A stretch of 64,000 bases of DNA, from contig CAZCMS010000001.1 of assembly GCA_964499935.1 (NCBI GenBank), positions 744,001 to 808,000 on the forward strand. Direction: 5' to 3'. The notes below the pieces were generated by a model that worked only from the letters and a program-made list of their open reading frames with translations, searched no databases and was not told the origin of the DNA. The stretch is from CALBGR01 sp964499935. GTDB lineage: Bacteria > Patescibacteriota > Saccharimonadia > Saccharimonadales > UBA4665. Shown here in pieces: positions 35,062 to 43,256 of the stretch. Within the stretch, counting starts at the first letter, position 1; each line of letters begins with the position of its first letter. Made by a program: the position numbers and the translations under genes.

Positions 35062-36198
35062 ATGTCCGATCAGGACACGCAGGATCCGAACACCGACGAC
35101 TTCGTCGCCAAGCTCATTGAGTTCGGTGCCGACGACGCGGTGGTAAAGAAGATCAGGGAATTGGGCGTCACGACCCTCGACGACCTGTCGGAACTCCGTG
35201 AGGAGGATCTGATCCAGGCCGGCGTCAAGGTCGTGCAGGCGCGCAAGCTCCTGAAGTCGCTAGCACCCGCCACTCCCGAACCCCAGACCGCAACGCCGGT
35301 GTCCTTCGACGGCATCCTGCCGTCGGTTCCGGACGAAGGCTCGTGGTTGGAGGCTCTGAAGACCGGCGGTGTACTGAAGGTCGACTCGTCGACCGTCATC
35401 AGCGCCGTCCGTGCAGCGCTGGCTCACAAGGCCGGTCTGTATGACGCCCCGACGAAGCTGATCGAGGCCATGGAGCAGTTCGCCCTCCAGAACGATGAGC
35501 CCGTCGACTCCACGTTGTTCTTCGCGCTGCGCAAGCAGATCACGCAGACGAGCTACGCCGAGGTATTCGAGGCCATCCCGGGTCTAGACGGCAGCTTCGT
35601 GTCGAATGCCCGCAAGAAGGAGCTGTTCGAGAGGATCAATGACCACCTGTGGCCGGCGATCGCGCAGTTCTACTCGCAGCTCAATGTCTGGAAGGACGAC
35701 TGGATGCAGCAGGGCGCTAGCCCCGCCGTGCTCATGAATGCCATCGCTGCTTCTATGGGAGGCAACGGCTCGGCTATGCCCGTAGGCATAATGCAGCCAC
35801 CGGAAACGGACGGTCTGCGCGATCACGCCGATGCAGTCAACGACGCCATCAACCGCGTCTTCGCCGGCACCGGTGTCCAGATCGCCGTCGCGTTGGCTTA
35901 CAACGCCACGCAGATCAGGAAGACATTGGAGGACCCCCGTCTTCCGGCCATGATCGGTGCGACCAATCGCGAGGAGATGCTCAAGCAGCTCGGCATCGCG
36001 GTCAGTTCCACCCAACCCAGGCTGGAGAACAACCTCACCCGGTTCGTACTGGCCATCATGCAGGTCAAGAACCAGGCCACCGGGAACGAGGAGCTCCAGT
36101 ACTTCGGCACACTCAGCATGCTGGGCGCCCAGATCTCCTGGGACACGCTCAACGTGCACGACGTCGCCGGAATCGGAGGCAGAGGACACCGGCTCTAG
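35062..36198 (+). CDS. SAM (sterile alpha motif)-like domain protein, fourth gene of the GC-rich operon
   Basis: The 378-residue protein has an N-terminal SAM-like domain (KKIRELGVTTLDDLSELREEDLIQAGVKVVQARKLLKSL, about residues 28-70), a Pro/Thr-rich linker, and a 290-residue helical domain without known motifs (ALRKQITQTSYAEVFEAIPGLDG, MGGNGSAMPVGIMQPPE, NATQIRKTLEDPRLPAMIG). SAM domains mediate oligomerisation, so this could be the assembling or effector part of the cassette. It is 20 nt after the PurA-like gene and has high GC. It ends before a perfect hairpin and a terminator. Confidence 0.75.
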   Translation: MSDQDTQDPNTDDFVAKLIEFGADDAVVKKIRELGVTTLDDLSELREEDLIQAGVKVVQARKLLKSLAPATPEPQTATPVSFDGILPSVPDEGSWLEALKTGGVLKVDSSTVISAVRAALAHKAGLYDAPTKLIEAMEQFALQNDEPVDSTLFFALRKQITQTSYAEVFEAIPGLDGSFVSNARKKELFERINDHLWPAIAQFYSQLNVWKDDWMQQGASPAVLMNAIAASMGGNGSAMPVGIMQPPETDGLRDHADAVNDAINRVFAGTGVQIAVALAYNATQIRKTLEDPRLPAMIGATNREEMLKQLGIAVSSTQPRLENNLTRFVLAIMQVKNQATGNEELQYFGTLSMLGAQISWDTLNVHDVAGIGGRGHRL

Positions 36199-36219
36199 GG
36201 CCAACACCTCGCCTCAAGT

Positions 36220-36255
36220 GGGCCCGTTACAGCAGCAGATTGCTGTAACGGGCCC
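36220..36255 (+). repeat. Perfect 15-bp inverted repeat at the end of the cassette
   Basis: GGGCCCGTTACAGCA (36220-36234) and TGCTGTAACGGGCCC (36241-36255) form a perfect stem with a 6-nt loop. No T-run follows directly; a second T-tailed hairpin begins 4 nt later. It may stabilise the mRNA 3' end or mark the cassette boundary. Confidence 0.85.
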
Positions 36256-36258
36256 CGT

Positions 36259-36310
36259 AGGGAGATCTCAATAGATTGGTGCATTGCATCACTTGAGACC
36301 TCCCTTTTTT
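36259..36310 (+). terminator. Intrinsic terminator of the GC-rich operon
   Basis: AGGGAGATCTCAA (36259-36271) and TTGAGACCTCCCT (36293-36305) pair at 12 of 13 positions, followed by six T. It stands just before the convergent gene at 36322. Confidence 0.85.
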
Positions 36311-36321
36311 CATGTCCAAAA

Positions 36322-37959
36322 TTAGGGCAATTTTGGCAAGAAAACCGTATCAACAAATAATTCAGTTGCGAGACGACGATATCCAGCATCCCAGAACGCA
36401 CTACCTCCACGCGTATCATATCGTGGATAGTGTCGATCATACCCGGTATGCAATAGTCTGTATTGAAGCGCATCTTGCTCTAAACGCTCAAGCGATTGAC
36501 CTCGTAGCTCTGTGCTGACGGTAAAAAAACTTGGTAATAACAAAGTCTGTACACTGGCAATCGAAGCTTTATTTCCTACCCACGCTGCATTGAATAAACC
36601 ATGCGCCCAATAACTTTTGGCCGTAAGATTATCACTATCCACGAGATCACGAATACGCAACATACCACCGTCTTGTCGTGTCCAATATTCTGCAAAATCT
36701 TGCCCGGTTGGCGCGATTGCTTTAAGCTCAGCGCGAATGCGATCCTGTTCGTCAGGGGAAACTTCGGGGCGAACAATGACCGCAGCATCAGTGTCGGAAG
36801 CCACGGTTCCGTAACCCTTAAGGCGTGAACCACTAAGCAACGCAATATGGAAGAGTCGTTCACTCAAATATTCGTGTTTCATAATTGATGCAGCAAGCTC
36901 GTGAGCAGCTTCGATATCAGCCGACATTCGCTCCATATTTTGGGACCATGGCCCAGCTAGATTCGGGAACGCACTTTGAGCATCTGTGATTATTCCTAGG
37001 CGCCCAAGTTTTGATATGATTTCGCGACGATTTTCAGAAATATCATCAGCACCAACCTCAAAAAGGGTTTTGTGTTGGGCATAGACATCTTGAGCCCTGC
37101 CAAAGTCTTGTTGAGCAATGTGCGTGATTACATTACATACTGCACGCTCGTACACTTCTGGTGGCAACTTGCTCTGATCAACTGCATGTCCAGCCAATAA
37201 CTCACATGCAACACGTGCAGCCTGGTCACGAAATTTTTTACTTACAGCATCACGCTCAATCCATGCTAGTCGCTCTGGCGTAAGCGCCACCGCAGGGACT
37301 GCATAAACATCCGCTGTTTTATCTCGAGCTGCAGGGTTATAGCTTTCTTGTATACTACTCCGAAGCAATGGATCGGACGCCCCATATGCAAGCTGATCAA
37401 TATATGTCTGCTCAACTACACCTCGAGCAACAATAAATGGCGCAAGATGCGCAGCCTTCACTACGCGATCAAGCTCACCGCCACGGTGTTCATGCTCTAT
37501 AACATCTCCGTTTGTAAAATTTGCACGCACATCATGTACGCCGAGCAGTGCATCCCATGCTGCCACATATGCTTGCTTGAACCGATCCGTAGTCTCAGTT
37601 GCGTCTTTACTGACAGTCTGCCAATTTTTATGAGGCAATAGTTCAAACGGCAAGTACAGTGCTATTCGTTGGTACTCAGGATCCTCAAGCGCTTCGCTCA
37701 AAGCGTTGTATCCGGCTAAAATTGGACTATCTAGCCCCGCGTCAGCCAAACTTGTATCCAGCTGGACCCCTGGTAATCCAAGCGCCTCATTCATGCCTAT
37801 AACTGCAGAGACTTTGCGTTGATGTGTCCGAACTTGTGCATGTAGCCCCGGCCGATCACCCCATAAATCTTGGGCATCTTCAGGCGTATTTAAATATTCA
37901 CCAGGCGGAGACGTAAGCATTGGTTCATATAACTTTTCTCCACCAGATCTTTCAATCAT
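36322..37959 (-). CDS. Nucleotidyltransferase-fold protein, 545 residues
   Basis: Residues around 375-395 (LLSGSRLKGYGTVASDTDAAVIV) match the GS-x-x-x-G-x-G-x-x-S-D-x-D signature of pol-beta-type nucleotidyltransferases, with the two acidic residues in SDTD. The 370 residues before it are helical and unfamiliar. The family includes antibiotic-modifying enzymes, MNT-type antitoxins and CRISPR-like oligo-A synthases; the substrate is not evident. A TATAAT box lies 9 nt before the ATG on the minus strand. It belongs to the chromosome style, not to the GC-rich cassette. Confidence 0.7.
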   Translation of the reverse strand: MIERSGGEKLYEPMLTSPPGEYLNTPEDAQDLWGDRPGLHAQVRTHQRKVSAVIGMNEALGLPGVQLDTSLADAGLDSPILAGYNALSEALEDPEYQRIALYLPFELLPHKNWQTVSKDATETTDRFKQAYVAAWDALLGVHDVRANFTNGDVIEHEHRGGELDRVVKAAHLAPFIVARGVVEQTYIDQLAYGASDPLLRSSIQESYNPAARDKTADVYAVPAVALTPERLAWIERDAVSKKFRDQAARVACELLAGHAVDQSKLPPEVYERAVCNVITHIAQQDFGRAQDVYAQHKTLFEVGADDISENRREIISKLGRLGIITDAQSAFPNLAGPWSQNMERMSADIEAAHELAASIMKHEYLSERLFHIALLSGSRLKGYGTVASDTDAAVIVRPEVSPDEQDRIRAELKAIAPTGQDFAEYWTRQDGGMLRIRDLVDSDNLTAKSYWAHGLFNAAWVGNKASIASVQTLLLPSFFTVSTELRGQSLERLEQDALQYRLLHTGYDRHYPRYDTRGGSAFWDAGYRRLATELFVDTVFLPKLP

Positions 37960-38093
37960 AATCTTAATATTATAAAACTTTTATAATATTATTACAATAG
38001 ATTCTCTCTAGGGATGTCTGCCTCGAAGAAACTCCTCACAAGCAAATAGCATGCAATAGAAACGCTTTGTATACGCAGTGGTACAATCAAGAT

Positions 38094-39140
38094 ATGAATT
38101 TCACATCAAGACCAGCACACAGTAAGAGACAGATCAACACCGCTGCACATTCACTCACGCAGTTGCGACCTGACACAGCTGCTTACGAAAACGCCAGACA
38201 AATCGTCAATGAGTATAGGACTTGCCATGCCTATCCTTTGAATACTTTTAAGTCAACTCTTAGAAAGAATGTAAGAAGACATAGGGGAGCCATTGTGGCC
38301 CAAAGGTTAAAAAGACTACCCACAATTGTAGACAAGCTTACTCGCTACCCCACTATGAAGCTCACGCAAATGCAGGATATAGGTGGTCTTCGAGCGATAT
38401 TACCCGACATTAAGGCAGTTCGAGATATTAGGAGAAAATATGTAGAAAAAGCCAAATTCAAACATGAACTTATCCTTGAACATGACTACATTACCAACCC
38501 GAAGCCCGACGGATATAGGGGCGTCCATCTTGTTTATAGATATCAAAATGCCAATAGAGACAACCAAATAGCGAGCCAATACAATGGTCTACCAGTAGAG
38601 ATACAGCTAAGAACACAGCTTCAACATATATGGGCGACAGCCGTAGAGACAGTAGGGATGTTCAGGAATGCTTCATTTAAAACAGGCAGAGGACCTAAAG
38701 AGTGGCGAGAATTTTTCGAACTAGTATCCTCTGCTTTCGCAATCGCAGAAGGCGAAAATGCGTTACCACAACATAGACATATGCAGACAGGTGAACTGAT
38801 TAAATCATACAAAGAATTTGAAGCTAAGCACAATATGCTCGAAAACCTAAAAGGAATAGCAGCTGCATCAAGCGTGCTAGACGGAGACCCTAATGCAGGT
38901 TATTACAATATTGTGCACCTAGACATCTCAAATCGACACATTCAAATATACACGTTTGATAAAGACCAGCTAGACATTGCTACGCAAAAATATTCCGAGC
39001 TCGAGAAAAAAGCTGACAATACAGTTGATGTAGTCCTGGTGTCTGTAGAAAATATTAATACGTTGAAAAAGGCGTATCCTAATTACTTCTTAGATGTTAG
39101 AGAATTTGTAGAAAAAATTTCAGTATTGACTGAAGCCTAG
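38094..39140 (+). CDS. RelA/SpoT-type small alarmone (nucleotide pyrophosphokinase) synthetase
   Basis: The 348-residue protein has only the synthetase domain: MQDIGGLRAIL (Asp95, Arg100), DYITNPKPDGYRGVHLVY (131-148) and VEIQLRTQLQHIWATAVE (Glu169, Arg173, His178, Glu185). There is no HD hydrolase domain and no ACT or TGS regulatory domain. A 130-residue C-terminal domain (GYYNIVHLDISNRHIQIYTF) is of unknown role. The family makes (p)ppGpp or, in toxic members, modifies tRNA or makes (pp)pApp. The ATG at 38094 follows TACAAT by 6 nt. Confidence 0.85.
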   Translation: MNFTSRPAHSKRQINTAAHSLTQLRPDTAAYENARQIVNEYRTCHAYPLNTFKSTLRKNVRRHRGAIVAQRLKRLPTIVDKLTRYPTMKLTQMQDIGGLRAILPDIKAVRDIRRKYVEKAKFKHELILEHDYITNPKPDGYRGVHLVYRYQNANRDNQIASQYNGLPVEIQLRTQLQHIWATAVETVGMFRNASFKTGRGPKEWREFFELVSSAFAIAEGENALPQHRHMQTGELIKSYKEFEAKHNMLENLKGIAAASSVLDGDPNAGYYNIVHLDISNRHIQIYTFDKDQLDIATQKYSELEKKADNTVDVVLVSVENINTLKKAYPNYFLDVREFVEKISVLTEA

Positions 39141-39160
39141 AATAAGGCGATCATATACAT

Positions 39161-39241
39161 ATGAAAACAACTACTTTTCGCAAACGAATCCAAGCTGCAG
39201 TAAAAGCTAATAAACCTCTTGGGGCAACCAAGCGTAAATAA
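39161..39241 (+). CDS. Very small basic ORF (26 residues) after the RelA/SpoT gene
   Basis: ATG at 39161 opens MKTTTFRKRIQAAVKANKP..., a 26-residue strongly basic peptide that ends with GATKRK. It begins 20 nt after the synthetase stop; AAGGCG lies about 12 nt upstream. It could be a partner peptide, but chance is not excluded. Confidence 0.3.
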   Translation: MKTTTFRKRIQAAVKANKPLGATKRK

Positions 39242-39312
39242 TTTACCAGCAACACTATCCAGTTTCATTAAAGTAACCAGCATCATACCTTACGCACCGA
39301 TACTTATAATTT

Positions 39313-39720
39313 ATGCATACGCTCGAAGATAAACTAAAAGAAGTGTGCTTAGAGCTACACGGCTATACAGCTGCTATTATGCTCCCTAATTACACTAAGG
39401 AAGTTTTGGAATCACGCTATCATTACAACCTCGATCCGAGTTGGGCTAAGCTGACGAACGCATTCGACGCCTCAACCAATAACGGCACAGCATTCACTAC
39501 CGGACAGCCTGTCATTAAAAACAATCTTGGACTACCAACTTTGCGAGATGCGACACACCAACATCCTATTGAAGCCGTTATTGTCGTCCCAATAATGGAA
39601 TCTGGTAAAGCCCTAGGAACTGTTGTCGTTATCGCAGATAATCCCAAGGTCACTTTCGGCGAAACAGAACTTACAATTCTTGACAATTTCGCAACCGAAG
39701 CTGTGAAGTATATACGCTAA
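39313..39720 (+). CDS. GAF-like domain protein
   Basis: The 135-residue protein fits a single GAF domain: GYTAAIMLPNYTKEVLES, HQHPIEAVIVVPIMESGKALGTVVVIADNPKVTFGETELTILDNFATEAVKYI. GAF domains bind small ligands or sense redox state. No output domain is attached. Confidence 0.75.
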   Translation: MHTLEDKLKEVCLELHGYTAAIMLPNYTKEVLESRYHYNLDPSWAKLTNAFDASTNNGTAFTTGQPVIKNNLGLPTLRDATHQHPIEAVIVVPIMESGKALGTVVVIADNPKVTFGETELTILDNFATEAVKYIR

Positions 39721-39847
39721 CAACGCCGATAACACTGAAAATTACCGTATTTTTATTTTTTTACTTGTGGCTGAACGTTGTAAATTGTATCCTTAGCATA
39801 AGGTTTATGTTTTTTAAAGCACTAGCAGGAGAGGACAAGGGGTTTTA

Positions 39848-42451
39848 ATGGGGTATTTTATGCGAAAACACGCGCGGGTCAGCACACTGGCACCGCTCAT
39901 CATTGGCTTTGTGATTATATGTGGACTCACTCTGTATGCGATTTATTTATCACAGACCGTACACGCTGGAGCCAATCGACTTGACACACCACAAGTAACC
40001 CTAAATCCGGGGGGAGGAGCCCTCGCTAACGGCACCGATGGGCTTAGATTTACTGTTAATGCAGACAGTCGTTACGTAAATGAAGACTACGATTCTGTAA
40101 ACAATGGCCAAGATGGTGTAGTATATCGTGCGACCCGTCAATACTGCTGCTCAGGCGGAGGCCCGATGCTTAATGTTGGAGGGCAGCTCTATGGTCAATC
40201 AGGACCTGCGTCTAGTTCGTTAGACTGGTCGTCAATCCAAATTATCTCCACCTCTGGAGCTGCTTCTGTTGGCGCGCGTACTTCTAATACAGGAAATTCA
40301 GGCGCAACCATCCGCTACACTGTAGTCAAAAATGATCGAACCTACATTGTTGATCGTACCTTGAGTTACATATACCCAAATGACTTCGTAACTGACAGCT
40401 ACAGCTTTGTTATCCCAGAAGGCAACACTGATACCGTTAAATTTTACCTCGGTGGAGACACCGCTCCAGGGTCAAGCGACCAAGGTTACGGCATCATGTT
40501 AACCCAGCCAGTTCGATCTGTAATTTCATTGAATACATCATCACAAATTATGTACGGACTACGAGAAATCCAAGGCGCACGACCATTTGATGGCGCAACT
40601 TCGCAGCACTACAATACTCCATACGCAACCGTTCGCAATGGAGGTAACATTGGCTTTGTCGGAACAGCGTCAAATCATGATGCAGGACTCATGATGCAAT
40701 GGAATCTCGGTTCAACACCTGGGACATATACAGGTGCTTTCGAACAATTTGTCACACAACAGGGCACCAATCTAAACGCAGTATTTGCACAACCACGAGC
40801 AGATATCGATGAAGGTGTCAGACTTAATATCTCAATCGTGAACTCTGAACTCGAGAGCGTAGGCGGACTTGGCTACACGATAACGTTGCCAAGCGGAGTA
40901 AGGATAGATGGAACTGCCACATCAAACTGTGGTGGCACGTTGAGCGCAACCGACGGAACAGGTGTCGTTACGCTTTCGGGCGTGTCAGTGAGCGCTGCGT
41001 CCAACTGCGTTGTCTCCGTACCAGTAAGCGCATCAACCCCGGGGTCATACGCGATAACAAGTGCAAGCGCTTCTAGTATTACAGGTGCTCTAGTTAATAA
41101 CATTGGCGTTTCTCGATTGAACGTAGCTGTTTATATACTTTCGTACGCCACGCAGGGCGGGAATAGTATTAGTGATGGAGTGTATGAACTAGGAAATTCA
41201 GCAACATTACCTTCGGCAACTCGAGCAGGGTTCACCTTCCAAGGCTGGAACACAAACGCTGACGGTTCAGGAACAGATTATGCAGCAGGCGCTACCCTGA
41301 CTATGCCTGCACACGACATGACCCTGTACGCTCAGTGGCAATCAATCCCATATAGCATCACATTTAATACACAGGGTGGATCCGCTGTTGCAGCACGCAA
41401 CAATTTGACGACAGGGGAGGAGGTTAATTTACCGACTCCAACACGTGCTGGATATATATTTGACCGTTGGAACACTGCTGCGAACGGGAGTGGTACCACT
41501 CATGGAACAAATACTCCCTTTACCGTTCCAGCCACAGACACAACACTCTACGCCATCTGGTTGAAGTCAGTAGTATTAAAATACAATACGCAAGGCGGCA
41601 ACACTATTGCTCCTGCTACGCTACGAGAAGGAAATAATACTTGGATCAGTGGCGCACCTTCACGCTCTGGATATAATTTCGTCGAATGGAACACTGCTGC
41701 GAACGGGAGTGGCACCTCATACAACCCAAACACTCAATTAATGATGCCTGGTAACGACGTTACCTTATATGCGATCTGGGAAGACAGCGACGGACTGTCG
41801 ATGGAGGTAGAAAATGATGCCCCAAATAATGGTGACGCAAACAATGACGGGATTCTCGACAGTCAACAGGCAAGCGTTTCATCATTTGTAAATCCTGTGA
41901 CCGATAAGCCGGTCAGCTTAGAACTCACTTCAACAGACGAATGCTTCCTAGGCGAAGTATCAGTAAAAGCGTCCAAGGATTTGGCGAGTGATTCAAAATA
42001 CACGTACCCTCTGGGCCTCCTCGACTTTGCCGTAGAGTGCGGTGATAATGATGGGTTTACAGCAACAGTTACGCAGTATTTCTACGATGCAGATATCAAT
42101 AGTTTCGTACTCAGAAAATATCTAGACGGGCAATATACTACCGTTAGCGGAGCTACGTTTGACATGCAAACAATCTCTGGCCGACAGGTACTCGTTGTAA
42201 GTTATGATGTCACTGACGGTGGACTACTGGATGCAGACGGCGTTGAGAATGGTGTTATCGTTGATCCTGCTGGACCAGGCGTAGTAACTGCCTCATCTTC
42301 TACAGCTCCAGGACCTACAGTAATCGGAGCGCCAAACACAGGAAGTAAGGCAAAAAACACCAATATACTTTTGGTACTCGGTGGCGCTGGAATCATACTG
42401 ATTAGTCTTGCTATCACCGGTGCACTAAGAATGCGTTTTGATCGTGACTAA
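39848..42451 (+). CDS. Sortase-anchored surface protein with InlB B-type repeats
   Basis: The 867-residue protein has an N-terminal hydrophobic signal (LAPLIIGFVIICGLTLYAIYL, then VHAGA), a beta-rich 380-residue domain with QYCCSGGGP, three InlB B/flg_new repeats of about 72 residues (about 429-498, 501-572, 575-647; pattern TQGG..I...GWNT.A.GSGT...MP..D.TLYA.W), a globular C-domain, and the sorting signal GAPNTG at about 827 followed by a membrane helix and RMRFDRD. It should be anchored on the outside, perhaps for contact with a host cell. The sortase gene overlaps it. Confidence 0.88.
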   Translation: MGYFMRKHARVSTLAPLIIGFVIICGLTLYAIYLSQTVHAGANRLDTPQVTLNPGGGALANGTDGLRFTVNADSRYVNEDYDSVNNGQDGVVYRATRQYCCSGGGPMLNVGGQLYGQSGPASSSLDWSSIQIISTSGAASVGARTSNTGNSGATIRYTVVKNDRTYIVDRTLSYIYPNDFVTDSYSFVIPEGNTDTVKFYLGGDTAPGSSDQGYGIMLTQPVRSVISLNTSSQIMYGLREIQGARPFDGATSQHYNTPYATVRNGGNIGFVGTASNHDAGLMMQWNLGSTPGTYTGAFEQFVTQQGTNLNAVFAQPRADIDEGVRLNISIVNSELESVGGLGYTITLPSGVRIDGTATSNCGGTLSATDGTGVVTLSGVSVSAASNCVVSVPVSASTPGSYAITSASASSITGALVNNIGVSRLNVAVYILSYATQGGNSISDGVYELGNSATLPSATRAGFTFQGWNTNADGSGTDYAAGATLTMPAHDMTLYAQWQSIPYSITFNTQGGSAVAARNNLTTGEEVNLPTPTRAGYIFDRWNTAANGSGTTHGTNTPFTVPATDTTLYAIWLKSVVLKYNTQGGNTIAPATLREGNNTWISGAPSRSGYNFVEWNTAANGSGTSYNPNTQLMMPGNDVTLYAIWEDSDGLSMEVENDAPNNGDANNDGILDSQQASVSSFVNPVTDKPVSLELTSTDECFLGEVSVKASKDLASDSKYTYPLGLLDFAVECGDNDGFTATVTQYFYDADINSFVLRKYLDGQYTTVSGATFDMQTISGRQVLVVSYDVTDGGLLDADGVENGVIVDPAGPGVVTASSSTAPGPTVIGAPNTGSKAKNTNILLVLGGAGIILISLAITGALRMRFDRD

Positions 42452-43109
42452 ACGTATCCAAACGAAGAAACTATTCTTAATTTTTGTATTCATAGTCGGT
42501 GTCGTGTGTTTAGCTGCAGCTGGACTTGGGCTACGGGACTACCTGCGTACCGTACGTCAGGGTGAGTCGATGCCAGACACAAAGATCCTGAGCACAACAG
42601 TTGATAGCCCAGATGAAAAAAACCCAGGCGGGATCAGTGACAAGTATAAAGTGCCCGCCGATCAACCTCGTGTAATTAATATTCCACACCTAAATACATC
42701 AGGGTATGTCCAGCGGGTTGGAATCGATCACAAAAATGCTATGGTTGCACCAAATAATATATTCTTTGCAGGATGGTACACGGGGAGTGTTGCGCCAGGT
42801 GAAAAAGGCGTCAGCATCATCGATGGTCATGTCAGAGGTAAATATAGCGACGGAATATTTCGCCACCTCACAAAGTTAAGAAAAGACGATACTATTCGTA
42901 TTCAAATGGGAGATACTACGTGGCGTGAGTTTACTGTGACCGAAGCAAATATTTATCCTGTCGAAAATTCAGCTAAAGCCTTATTTAAAGATGATCCGGA
43001 TATTGAACGAGAACTCCGCCTTATTACCTGCGATGGTATATTCGACAAGCGTACACAGACATACAGTAAACGGCTCATCGTAACCGCAAGCCTAAAGCAC
43101 AACCTATAA
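42444..43109 (+). CDS. Sortase, class E/F-like
   Basis: The protein has an N-terminal membrane helix (LFLIFVFIVGVVCLAAAGLGL) and the sortase barrel: PRVINIPHLN, SIIDGHVRG (catalytic His), LITCDG (catalytic Cys) and SKRLIV (Arg). It cuts LPXTG-like motifs and anchors the surface protein encoded just upstream, whose stop codon it overlaps. The GTG at 42444 is the most plausible start; a TTG at 42438 is also in frame. Confidence 0.88.
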   Translation: MTKRIQTKKLFLIFVFIVGVVCLAAAGLGLRDYLRTVRQGESMPDTKILSTTVDSPDEKNPGGISDKYKVPADQPRVINIPHLNTSGYVQRVGIDHKNAMVAPNNIFFAGWYTGSVAPGEKGVSIIDGHVRGKYSDGIFRHLTKLRKDDTIRIQMGDTTWREFTVTEANIYPVENSAKALFKDDPDIERELRLITCDGIFDKRTQTYSKRLIVTASLKHNL

Positions 43110-43252
43110 CTGATTACTCTAAAAAAGGACACTACTATACGGAAAAGCCCCGCTTCGAGCTTAAATATTTAGCTCCATTGCTACCCGCGCCTGCCGATAT
43201 CTTAGATATAGGAGCTGGGAACGGTAACAATACAAGATTTTTGCTAAAATAA
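43110..43252 (+). pseudogene. N-terminal stub of a SAM-dependent methyltransferase
   Basis: Behind the sortase gene an open frame without a start gives YSKKGHYYTEKPRFELKYLAPLL and then PADILDIGAGNGNNTRFLLK before a stop at 43250-43252. DIGAGNG is methyltransferase motif I, the typical beginning of TehB-like proteins. Everything after motif I is missing, and the S66 peptidase gene starts 4 nt later, so this is a deletion remnant. Confidence 0.75.
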
Positions 43253-43256
43253 AACA

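Noticed and set aside
31744..36207. Long minus-strand open frames opposite the GC-rich cassette
   Set aside because: They lack ribosome binding sites and known motifs, and GC-rich coding DNA normally gives long antisense frames. The plus-strand genes have clear signals and domains.
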